12,535 nucleotides of DNA from Devosiaceae bacterium (GCA_021648585.1 JAKISM010000059.1:1-12535), one strand, 5' to 3'. Positions 6,377-12,535 are shown, counted from the stretch's first letter. Notes: generated from the sequence alone by a model not told the origin. Made by a program: numbers and translations.

Positions 6377-8526
6377 TATTCTTCACCAATATCAGGATTT
6401 TGCAGAACATGATTTTCTTGATCTTTTATACGCTTAATTTCATCGCCTAAAATATTAGATAGTTTGATTAAATTTATAGCAGCTTCTGGTGGCAAAGTTG
6501 GCGCTCGATTTTGTGATAATTCGCCACCCTCTTGTGATAGGTTTTCACTTATAACAAACTCTCGTGGTTCAAAATCAACACCATATAGTGGTAGAACTTC
6601 AATATTAGTATGAGCAAATTCCATGAATTTTTGCCATATAGTTGCTGGCAAAGAACCGCCGGTTAGGCGGTTGGTCTCCGTATTATTATCGTTTCCCATC
6701 CATACTGCTGCAACGTAATTTCCTGTGAAACCTGCAAACCAAGCATCACGATAAGATGAAGTTGTTCCAGTTTTTCCAGCCGCAGGAACTCCCTCAACAT
6801 TTGCTCGTCTGCCAGTTCCAGCAACTACAACATTTCGCATCATCATGTTCATTTTTTGTGTGGTATCTTCGCTTAAAATACGCTGCTTTTCTACATTGTT
6901 TTTTGCATCAAAAACCACATCGCCATATAGATTGCTAATACGTGAAATGCCAGTTGCAGTTGCTTTATAGCCGCCGCTAGCAAAAACGCTATAGGCTGAT
7001 GTCATGTCAATCACGCTTACTGATGATACGCCAAGTGCTAATGAGCGAGTTATAGGAAAGTCATTTTGTATTCCCATTGCGTGCGCCATGTCTGCAATAG
7101 GTTTTCTACCTGTTCTGATAGAAAGCCTGACAGGTATAGTGTTGATTGAGCGAGTGAAAGCATTTAATAAAGTAACTGTGCCGCGATACGAGTTGTTATA
7201 ATTTCTTGGACACCAATTTCCAATACATACAGGCCTATCAATTATTTTTGTTTCTGGGGAAAATTCACCAGTTTCAAAGGCTGTTGCATAAACAAATGGC
7301 TTAAATGCTGAACCCGGTTGGCGGGTTGGAGTGGTTGCACGATTAAATTGGCTCTTGCCATAATCAAGACCTCCAACCATTGCACGTACTGCGCCATTTG
7401 GATCAGTCACTACTATTGCGGCTTCACTCACACCAAATCTTTCTCCGCTTTCACGAAGTGTCGATGCTATTGCTTCTTTTGCAAAAGATTGCAAAACTGG
7501 ATCAAACGAAGTGCGAGCGATAAATCCTATTTCATCTCGTCCTGAAACTAATTTTTTTGCTTCAATAAATGCCCAGTCAAGAAAATAATTTGGTGAATTA
7601 ATTTCATGTATCCGATCAACAGGTGTTGCTGGGTTGCGTCTAGCATTTGTAACCTGCCCCTCTGTTACATATCCTGCATTTACCATGCTTGTAAGAACTA
7701 TATTTGCTCGTCCTCGTGATGCTGCTAAATCAATATGCGGAGCAAATCTTGAGGGGGCTTTGAACATTCCTGCAAACATTGCAGATTCAGCAAGTGTGAG
7801 ATCTTCTACACTTTTAGAAAAATAATATTCGGCAGCGGCTGCAACTCCAAAATTACCACCCCCAAGATAGGCACGATCAAAATACATTTTCAATATTTCA
7901 TCTTTAGTAAAATTAGCTTCTAACCATAAAGATAAATATGCTTCTTTTATTTTTCTAGAAAAGGTCCTCTCAGAAGTTAAAAATAGATTTTTGGCAAGTT
8001 GTTGCGTGATAGATGATCCGCCTTCAACAACTGAATTTGCCCTTAAATTAGAAATAGCAGCACGTAAAATACCTAAAAAATCAATCCCAAAATGCTCATA
8101 AAAACGCCTATCTTCAATAGCTAATGTAGCCTTGATTAGATGATCTGGTAATTTATCTAATTCAACAGAATTATCAGATCGAATGCCCCGTCTTCCTATT
8201 TCATTGCCATATCTATCCAAAAAGATAAAAGAATAATCTTCTGCTTTATTAAATTCTCCAGAAGCTGTTTCATCGAATGCTGGCAATGCTAAAGATAGCA
8301 TCAGTACGGCTGCAATAGCTCCAAATGAGAGAATGTCTGAGATAATTTCTACAATGAATCGGCGAAAACCAGAAACATGAAAAATAGACATGAAATCTTG
8401 AAAACGTGTATATCCACGGCCAGATGATTTAAAAAACTCATAAATAGAAGAATCAAGCCAAGCATCTAGTTGCAAAAGGCGATCTTGTTTAATCGGTTTA
8501 ATCTTTTTGTTAATCGGGTTTTGCAC
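6376..8526 (-). CDS. Class A penicillin-binding protein (PBP1A family glycosyltransferase/transpeptidase)
   Basis: Bifunctional peptidoglycan synthase: polymerises lipid II and cross-links stem peptides in the periplasm. Seen in 716 residues: a cytoplasmic tail of about 57 residues, a membrane anchor at about 58-82, then the GT51 domain with catalytic Glu138 (AIEDRRFYEHFGID), GGSSITQQLAKNL at 169-181 and KMYFDRAYLGGG at 213-224; then the transpeptidase with nucleophile Ser406 in SAFK (406-409), SIN at 460-462 and KTGT at 585-588. All catalytic motifs are intact. It is shorter than Escherichia PBP1a (850), with little room for the extra OB-type insert between domains. Cys434 and Cys439 could form a disulfide. 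Start is GTG with GGA eight bases upstream and a good promoter. First gene of an operon with DUF1214 and DUF1254. Confidence 0.95.
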   Translation of the reverse strand: MQNPINKKIKPIKQDRLLQLDAWLDSSIYEFFKSSGRGYTRFQDFMSIFHVSGFRRFIVEIISDILSFGAIAAVLMLSLALPAFDETASGEFNKAEDYSFIFLDRYGNEIGRRGIRSDNSVELDKLPDHLIKATLAIEDRRFYEHFGIDFLGILRAAISNLRANSVVEGGSSITQQLAKNLFLTSERTFSRKIKEAYLSLWLEANFTKDEILKMYFDRAYLGGGNFGVAAAAEYYFSKSVEDLTLAESAMFAGMFKAPSRFAPHIDLAASRGRANIVLTSMVNAGYVTEGQVTNARRNPATPVDRIHEINSPNYFLDWAFIEAKKLVSGRDEIGFIARTSFDPVLQSFAKEAIASTLRESGERFGVSEAAIVVTDPNGAVRAMVGGLDYGKSQFNRATTPTRQPGSAFKPFVYATAFETGEFSPETKIIDRPVCIGNWCPRNYNNSYRGTVTLLNAFTRSINTIPVRLSIRTGRKPIADMAHAMGIQNDFPITRSLALGVSSVSVIDMTSAYSVFASGGYKATATGISRISNLYGDVVFDAKNNVEKQRILSEDTTQKMNMMMRNVVVAGTGRRANVEGVPAAGKTGTTSSYRDAWFAGFTGNYVAAVWMGNDNNTETNRLTGGSLPATIWQKFMEFAHTNIEVLPLYGVDFEPREFVISENLSQEGGELSQNRAPTLPPEAAINLIKLSNILGDEIKRIKDQENHVLQNPDIGEE

Positions 8527-8565
8527 TTTTGCTTTCCAAACAGGATTTATCTGGTCTATGGTTTT

Positions 8566-8595
8566 ATTATATATGGTTCGTTAGTAAATTGGCAA
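8566..8595 (-). promoter_or_regulatory. Sigma70-like promoter for the penicillin-binding protein operon
   Basis: On the minus strand TTGCCA (five of six to TTGACA) at 8595-8590, an 18-base spacer, and a perfect TATAAT at 8571-8566. Transcription would begin near 8559, giving a leader of about 33 bases before the GTG. It overlaps the leader of the divergent YcgN-type gene, which could couple the two. Confidence 0.6.
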
Positions 8596-8600
8596 AGAAA

Positions 8601-9047
8601 ATGAAGTTTTGGGAAGAAAAAACATTAATAGAGATGAGTGAAGAAGAGTTTGAGGCGCTTTGCGATAATTGCGGTAGGTGCTGTTTGATTAAACTTGAGG
8701 ACGAAGACACTAATGAAATATTCCCCTCAGATGTTCATTGTAAGCTATTTAATCCAAAAAGCTGCCTTTGTCTTGATTATGACAATCGAGAAAAAATAGT
8801 TCCTGATTGTGTAAAATTAAATGCGGATAATATATCTTCGCTTAACTGGATACCTGCAAGTTGTGCTTATCGACGCATTGCAGAAAATAGAGGGCTTGCT
8901 TCTTGGCATCCGCTTATTTCTGGTGATAAAGAAACAGTTGTTAAAGCTGGTATATCAGTAAAGGGGCTTACAATAAGCGAAAAAGAAATCAAGCCTGAAG
9001 ACTGGGTAGATCATATTACTGAGTGGCCAGAATGGGAAACTAGCTGA
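8601..9047 (+). CDS. YcgN/YkgJ-type cysteine-cluster protein (UPF0260)
   Basis: A 148-residue soluble protein of the CxxCxxCC family (PF03692), thought to bind a metal or iron-sulfur cluster through its cysteines; role unknown. Seen: FWEEKTLIEMSEEEFEALC leads into CDNCGRCC at 21-28, then LEDEDT, Cys47, Cys55, Cys57, VPDC at 67-70, WIPASCAYR at 83-91 and WHPLISGD at 102-109, all hallmarks of the YcgN branch. I place the start at ATG 8601 because family members begin just before the FW motif; reading back to a TTG at 8529 adds 24 residues that do not look like the family and cross the penicillin-binding protein promoter. The site upstream is only GGCAAAG, so expression may be low. The last 8 bases overlap the end of the convergent FhlB-like gene. 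Confidence 0.88.
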   Translation: MKFWEEKTLIEMSEEEFEALCDNCGRCCLIKLEDEDTNEIFPSDVHCKLFNPKSCLCLDYDNREKIVPDCVKLNADNISSLNWIPASCAYRRIAENRGLASWHPLISGDKETVVKAGISVKGLTISEKEIKPEDWVDHITEWPEWETS

Positions 9048-9318
9048 TTTTCTCGTTTGCTCTTAACACAAAGCCAATAATTTCAGCGACCGCTTCATAA
9101 AGCTCGATTGGGATAGTTTCATCTAATTCAACATTGCTAAGCGCTTCGGCTAGCATTTCATTTGTCTCAATTATTATGTCATTTTCTTTTGCCGTTTCAA
9201 CAATGCGTTTTGCGACTTCACCATAGCCTTTAGCAATGACTTTTGGCGCATTGTCGCTTTCTTTTTCATAATTTAGCGCAACCGCAATATCTAATGGTTT
9301 TTCTTCATCTTCATTCAT
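9040..9318 (-). CDS. Stand-alone FlhB C-terminal-like protein (FhlB; EscU/YscU/HrcU switch family)
   Basis: A 92-residue cytoplasmic protein matching only the C-terminal cytoplasmic part of FlhB (part of PF01312), the specificity switch of the flagellar type III export apparatus. Seen: DIAVALNYE at 10-18 corresponds to FlhB's HYAVALKYD, then APKVIAKGYGEVAKRI (24-39), the ETNEMLAEAL stretch (51-60) matching FlhB's ENPPLARAL, and IPIELYEAVAEIIGFVL near the end. The membrane half of FlhB is absent and so is the autocleaving NPTH motif, so it cannot be a full FlhB. Its ATG overlaps the fliK stop (ATGA), so it is coupled to fliK, a pairing known from other bacteria. A modulatory role in export switching is inferred. 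Confidence 0.86.
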   Translation of the reverse strand: MNEDEEKPLDIAVALNYEKESDNAPKVIAKGYGEVAKRIVETAKENDIIIETNEMLAEALSNVELDETIPIELYEAVAEIIGFVLRANEKIS

Positions 9319-11096
9319 AATAGATCATTTACAAAATCACCCTTTTTGACCTTGTCCTTTTCTGGTGCGCCATGACGAACCCTAATAAAATTGGTTTCTA
9401 AACCACGTGCCTCAAGCGAGCTAGCTAACTCTGGTAACATGTCGTTTAATTGCTTTGCTGTTTCTTCTTCTTGCGCCCAAATCATCGCCCCAACCTTACC
9501 CAAGCGAAAGGAAATATTTGCTCCAACTTCTCCTAAAGATTGTAAATTCATGGCAAAGCGTAAACTCAAACTTTGTTCATTATTCCCATATTTATTGCTG
9601 CCATCTCTTTCAATTTGAAAGCGGATAATATTACTCTCATTGCCAAGTGAAAATGGCAGTTCGAGATTTATCTCATTGCTTATGGTGCTACGAGCTGCTT
9701 GATCGGGAAGGGAGCTAATTTGAAATAATCGCAATCGAGAAAGAGCGCTATCTGTTTGTCTTAATAGAGCAGCGCCAATATTTTTTGCATCCAATCCCTC
9801 TGGTAATCTTTGTGAATTTGGGGGGGAGGCACGAGGCAAAACCCCTTTGCGTGGCGGCGGTATTTGGTTTTCTAGAGTTTTTTGAGATGCTGGCTGTTCG
9901 CCTAGCCATTTTAATAATGAAGAGCGTAAAGACAAAAGCAGTGCTTTCATATCACCTTGCGCTAGCGATATTTGTTGTGCAGGAGAGGGAGAGGGTGAAG
10001 TGGTGAAAGATTGCATTTTTCCTGATAGGGCTGATTCTAAGAAATTGCCTGAACGGCTAATTGCCTGTTTTATTACATTGCCTGTTAGTGTTTTACCATC
10101 GAGTTTTAGCTGCCCATCTAATAATTGTTGCACTGCTTTTTTTACAGTTGGTTCAAGTTTTATATTTTGTTTTTGCAAGCCCATTAAGTTTGCAAAAAGC
10201 GCCGTTAAACTATCTTGTTGCGCAAGCGCTAATGGAATGGCGCTTGAAATTGCCTGCGCTAGTGGGTTGGTAATTGGAGGGGCGATATTTTGGTTTTGTT
10301 GCAAATTTTGGGTGGTGCTAGAAGTGGTGGTGTTTTTTATCACCTGATTATTATAGGGATTTTGCGCTGTTGGTTTTGCTTGTGCTTGCTGTGTAATGCT
10401 AATATTTGGCTCGCTAAGCACCAAACGAGCTTGCCCATTTTCACTTTTGACTAAGAATTGTAGCACTGTTCCAATAGGTGGATTGCTGGCAATGGGGGCG
10501 CTAAATTGTGTTGAGCCAATGGTGAAGTTGGTTTGTCCATTTGTAGTTGTCCCGCTTACTTTGGCGCTAACCGTTTGCCCTACTAATAATTGTAATTTTG
10601 CTTGTGTGGCAGGGGGGAGTGGGACGCTGGTTGTTGTGCTTGTTTGGGCTTGAGGTGATTGTGGTACTTGGTTTTGTGGTGCAGGGTTTTGTGGATTGGC
10701 GGCTTGTTGTGTGTTGATTTGTGCGTTGGCCTGTTGAGTTGAAATTGTAATTTTTGTTGCGCTATTTTGTGTGGTTTGGTTTTGAGTAGTTTGGTTTGGT
10801 TGAGGTGGCTGAGTTGATTGAGTGGTTTTGCTGTTGCTAGTTGCTTCGCCCATTAGGGTGATTTGTGGTTTTTCTCCACCCGATTGAAATAAGAATTTTA
10901 GCATTACGCCAAGTTGTGGTTTGCTTGGAAGATTGAGCGAGATTTGTTGTGAGCCGACTTTTAGTTGCGTTAAGCCATCGGGGCTATTTGAGATAACTTG
11001 TGCGGTAAAAGATTGCCCCGGCCGCAAGCCCAAAGCTCGCAACACTCCTGAGCGAGTTGAATTTATATTCGCAGAACTATCGCTAGGTATCTTCAA
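9315..11096 (-). CDS. fliK: Flagellar hook-length control protein FliK
   Basis: A 593-residue export-ruler protein that measures hook length and triggers the FlhB substrate switch. Seen: two tandem copies of a beta-rich unit of about 60 residues at about 22-83 and 168-229, joined by a Gln/Thr/Asn/Pro-rich linker (86-160) and followed by another (230-275); a helical middle at about 276-400; and the C-terminal Flg_hook domain (PF02120) at about 475-575, with LELPFSLGNESNIIRFQIERDG and LGEVGANISFRLGKVGAMIWAQEEETAKQL. Start is TTG with GAGG seven bases upstream; no ATG gives a comparable start. It is coupled by ATGA to the FhlB-like gene. No other flagellar gene is visible. It could be a FliK paralogue and not the main ruler; the symbol rests on the C-terminal domain. 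Confidence 0.85.
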   Translation of the reverse strand: MKIPSDSSANINSTRSGVLRALGLRPGQSFTAQVISNSPDGLTQLKVGSQQISLNLPSKPQLGVMLKFLFQSGGEKPQITLMGEATSNSKTTQSTQPPQPNQTTQNQTTQNSATKITISTQQANAQINTQQAANPQNPAPQNQVPQSPQAQTSTTTSVPLPPATQAKLQLLVGQTVSAKVSGTTTNGQTNFTIGSTQFSAPIASNPPIGTVLQFLVKSENGQARLVLSEPNISITQQAQAKPTAQNPYNNQVIKNTTTSSTTQNLQQNQNIAPPITNPLAQAISSAIPLALAQQDSLTALFANLMGLQKQNIKLEPTVKKAVQQLLDGQLKLDGKTLTGNVIKQAISRSGNFLESALSGKMQSFTTSPSPSPAQQISLAQGDMKALLLSLRSSLLKWLGEQPASQKTLENQIPPPRKGVLPRASPPNSQRLPEGLDAKNIGAALLRQTDSALSRLRLFQISSLPDQAARSTISNEINLELPFSLGNESNIIRFQIERDGSNKYGNNEQSLSLRFAMNLQSLGEVGANISFRLGKVGAMIWAQEEETAKQLNDMLPELASSLEARGLETNFIRVRHGAPEKDKVKKGDFVNDLL

Positions 11097-11099
11097 ATT

Positions 11100-11114
11100 T
11101 TAACCTCTAGTTAA
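11100..11114 (-). promoter_or_regulatory. CtrA-box-like TTAA-N7-TTAA spanning the fliK ribosome-binding site
   Basis: The minus strand reads TTAA, CTAGAGG, TTAA just before the TTG start, with the GAGG ribosome-binding site inside the spacer. TTAA-N7-TTAA is the CtrA consensus and CtrA controls flagellar genes in many Alphaproteobacteria. At this base composition about one such match is expected by chance per window this long, and its place in the leader would suit repression better than activation. Confidence 0.3.
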
Positions 11115-11139
11115 ACATGCGTAAAGGCGATTCTTAACC

Positions 11140-11168
11140 AGTATAGGCAATTTTGCTTTGTTTAGTAA
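11140..11168 (-). promoter_or_regulatory. Possible fliK promoter
   Basis: On the minus strand TTACTA, a 17-base spacer and TATACT (five of six to TATAAT). The -35 matches only three of six. The leader would be about 35 bases. Called by eye and weak. Confidence 0.3.
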
Positions 11169-11216
11169 GGTGGGTAGTTTGATTAGAAAATGATGGTGGT
11201 TTTAGACGTTTATTTA

Positions 11217-11234
11217 CCGTACCGTACGGTACGG
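11217..11234. promoter_or_regulatory. 18-bp perfect palindrome, possible operator or recombination site
   Basis: CCGTACCGTACGGTACGG equals its own reverse complement over all 18 bases and stands out as GC-rich against an AT-rich background. It is built from ACCGT units repeated directly and then inverted. It has no loop and no T-run, so it looks like a protein-binding site (a dimeric repressor, for example of TetR type) and not a terminator. It lies about 120 bases upstream of fliK and about 100 bases downstream of the methyltransferase stop. Confidence 0.6.
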
Positions 11235-11240
11235 CTATGA

Positions 11241-11265
11241 GAGGGTAGGGTAGAGTAGGGTAGTA
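11241..11265 (+). repeat. TAGGG pentamer tandem repeat
   Basis: Five adjoining five-base units, GAGGG, TAGGG, TAGAG, TAGGG, TAGTA, beginning six bases after the palindrome. It gives three GGG runs on the plus strand. Function unknown; slippage-prone repeat, protein-binding array or weak G-quadruplex are options. Confidence 0.65.
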
Positions 11266-11334
11266 GTGTTTGTATGTAGCTGGTTTTCAATGGAGAGGGA
11301 TTTAGCTTTTTAGATGTGTAATGATTTTGCGTGT

Positions 11335-12213
11335 TTAGTGCGCTGTTACTGTATCCCCCTTAATATCAAGAACAGATTTTGGTGTAATTAAGTTTTCACT
11401 AAAGAACAATATTTCTTTTCCTTCCTTAGCTTTATGTGCAGAATGATTAAATGAATATTTTTTTACTAATTTTTTTGAAACCCAATTATATATGTTTTCT
11501 ATTTCTGGAGTGTTATCGTAAGAAACGATCCAATTAATATTTTTAATATTTTTAATTGCGCTTGCTACTTCTTTATGTTGGTCATCCTTGTAATGATTCA
11601 TGTATAATGATGATCCTTTTAAATAGTAAGGCGGGTCGAAGTAAAATATTGTTCTTTTATTGTTAGATTCTTTTTGTATTTTTTTAATCAATTCAAGCGC
11701 ATCAAGATTATATAGACTAATTTGTTTTTTGTATTTGGCAATTAGTCTAATTCTTTTAATAAGTGTTTTTTTATTGAACCGGCAGTCCATTTTATATTTT
11801 CCATCTTGCTTCATTCCCCCTATAACACCAGCATTTATAATTCCTGAAATATTTGTTCTGTTAAGAAAAAAAGTAGAAAAACCTAAATCTAAAAGTCTTG
11901 CTTTAGATTTATATTTTTGGATTTCTTTCATTTCTTTTAAGTGTTCAATATTTATTTCTGTTTTTTCAATTAATCTACAAAGCCTATTTGTATCATTCAA
12001 TACAGAGTGCCAAAAAGCATAAATTGAACGATCAAAATCATTAATAGTGGTTTTTTTTACTTTACCCTCAATCAGCAAATGCAAAGCTACAGAAGCACCA
12101 CCAGCGTATGGTTCAATATAATGCCCATTGATATTATTATTAACACAAACTTTGGCAATAAATTTTGCTAATTTATTTTTTCCTCCAGGGTATCTTAAAG
12201 GTGAATAAAACAT
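11335..12213 (-). CDS. D12-class DNA adenine N6-methyltransferase (Dam family)
   Basis: Transfers methyl from S-adenosylmethionine to the N6 of adenine in a target DNA sequence; family MethyltransfD12 (PF02086). Seen in 292 residues: RYPGGKNKL at 7-15, which is the N-terminal SAM-contact motif, YIEPYAGGASVALHLL at 32-47 (motif I), NDFD at 58-61, NRTNISGI at 118-125, and the catalytic DPPY at 193-196 in FYFDPPYY. All are intact, so it should be active; the recognised sequence cannot be read off. It starts three bases after the stop of the gene upstream with only GAGA as a site. Its coding sequence is far more AT-rich than fliK and rich in Lys, Asn and Ile. No restriction gene is visible inside the window. 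Likely acquired, from a phage, restriction or defence locus. Confidence 0.92.
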   Translation of the reverse strand: MFYSPLRYPGGKNKLAKFIAKVCVNNNINGHYIEPYAGGASVALHLLIEGKVKKTTINDFDRSIYAFWHSVLNDTNRLCRLIEKTEINIEHLKEMKEIQKYKSKARLLDLGFSTFFLNRTNISGIINAGVIGGMKQDGKYKMDCRFNKKTLIKRIRLIAKYKKQISLYNLDALELIKKIQKESNNKRTIFYFDPPYYLKGSSLYMNHYKDDQHKEVASAIKNIKNINWIVSYDNTPEIENIYNWVSKKLVKKYSFNHSAHKAKEGKEILFFSENLITPKSVLDIKGDTVTAH

Positions 12214-12216
12214 AAG

Positions 12217-12535
12217 TTATTTCTCAAAGTAAAATTTTAAAATATCTGCTACAATACATGAATCATTTAACATGTCTTGAATAGTGTAATTAATATTATA
12301 ATGTGCGTATTTTGCGAGGCGGGCTTCAAATTTATTATTTGAAGATAACCACCCTTCTGTTAAGCTTAAATAATTTTCATTCTTTTTATTCATTTCCTCA
12401 TTTGCGATTTTAAGAAAGTCTCTATAAACCGTATCTTTCTTTGCGCCTTCAGCATCTTCTATTTCATCAAAATACTCCCTTGCGGCGACCTCTAGAATTA
12501 AACGCAATGACATTGATATTATTGGTAAGGTAATA
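12217..12535 (-). CDS. Unrecognised protein, C-terminal part only (continues past the right edge)
   Basis: I do not recognise this protein. The frame is open from its stop up to the last base of the window. The first ATG (at 12513) has no ribosome-binding site before it, and seven further sense codons (Ile-Thr-Leu-Pro-Ile-Ile-Ser) precede it, so this is probably the end of a longer protein and not a complete 98-residue one. Visible part: helix SLRLILEVAAREYFDEI, a charged stretch with many Lys and Glu, then KYAHYNINYTIQDMLNDSCIVADILKFYFEK. Mostly helical, no Cys cluster, no membrane segment. The LxxYxHxxxY tail is vaguely like helical C-terminal domains of some ParB-like or defence-locus proteins, which is a weak impression. 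It is the upstream partner of the methyltransferase, three bases apart, and shares its AT-rich composition. Confidence 0.6.
   Translation of the reverse strand, partial: ITLPIISMSLRLILEVAAREYFDEIEDAEGAKKDTVYRDFLKIANEEMNKKNENYLSLTEGWLSSNNKFEARLAKYAHYNINYTIQDMLNDSCIVADILKFYFEK

Noticed and set aside
7004..7825. Plus-strand open frames within the penicillin-binding protein gene
   Set aside because: Antisense to conserved catalytic domains; no ribosome-binding sites or family features.
9785..10653. Several plus-strand open frames across fliK
   Set aside because: They mirror the repetitive Gln/Thr/Pro codons of fliK, giving Val/Leu/Cys-rich translations with no domain; classic antisense shadows.
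10740..10840. G/T-rich simple sequence on the plus strand as a non-coding repeat
   Set aside because: It is the coding sequence of the Gln/Thr/Asn linker of FliK on the minus strand.
11217..11234. Palindrome as an intrinsic terminator of the methyltransferase gene
   Set aside because: No loop, no T-run on either strand, and it lies about 100 bases past the stop.
11241..11265. TAGGG repeat as a telomere or CRISPR-like array
   Set aside because: Only five imperfect units without spacers, and nothing suggests a linear replicon end.
11660..12022. 120-codon plus-strand open frame inside the methyltransferase gene
   Set aside because: Antisense to a complete methyltransferase with intact motifs; hydrophobic Leu/Ile/Phe content is what the reverse of Lys/Asn codons gives.
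1..12535. tRNA, rRNA, insertion sequence or CRISPR array
   Set aside because: No cloverleaf-like segment, transposase motif, terminal inverted repeats or spaced direct repeats were seen by eye on either strand; the right end looks acquired but shows no integrase within the window.

Overview
The window reads as chromosome of a low-GC alphaproteobacterium, most likely of the Rhizobiales (Hyphomicrobiales). The evidence is a set of families typical of that group lying side by side: a DivJ/PleC-type histidine kinase, DUF1491, DUF2336, a short protein with an AQIIMFTGIRYERH motif, a lipoprotein with an ARPVGDFGRA start, paired short DUF1254/DUF1214 membrane proteins, a YcgN-type cysteine-cluster protein and a FliK/FhlB pair. 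I could not search databases, so family names rest on recognised motifs and the genus is left open.

Layout. (1) 18-2795, plus strand: a tight three-gene operon of membrane histidine kinase, membrane-anchored protein with two peptidoglycan-binding domains, and a DUF1491 protein; junctions are ATGA and a 4-base gap. (2) 2821-3984, minus: DUF2336 protein, convergent with the operon. (3) 3985-4169: divergent control region with a dyad ending in a T-run and a CtrA-like half-site. (4) 4170-5193, plus: small conserved protein and lipoprotein, 4 bases apart. (5) 8526-5226, minus: class A penicillin-binding protein, DUF1214 and DUF1254 proteins joined by two TAATG stop/start overlaps, with a good sigma70-like promoter upstream and a weak terminator downstream. 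(6) 8601-9047, plus: YcgN-type protein whose 3' end overlaps the next gene by 8 bases. (7) 11096-9040, minus: fliK and a stand-alone FlhB C-terminal-like gene, coupled by ATGA. (8) 11097-11334: non-coding junction with an 18-bp perfect palindrome and a TAGGG tandem repeat. (9) 11335-12535, minus: a distinctly AT-richer pair, a D12-class DNA adenine methyltransferase and, upstream, a gene that runs off the right edge.

Regions 1-7 look like ordinary core chromosome centred on envelope synthesis, cell-cycle signalling and flagellar export. Region 9 looks acquired (phage, restriction or defence related) and begins just after the odd junction at 11217-11265. That junction, and the truncated partner of the methyltransferase, are the best place to look for something undescribed. 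Four genes start with GTG or TTG, and two starts (5801 and 8601) are set here from ribosome-binding-site and family evidence in preference to longer readings.
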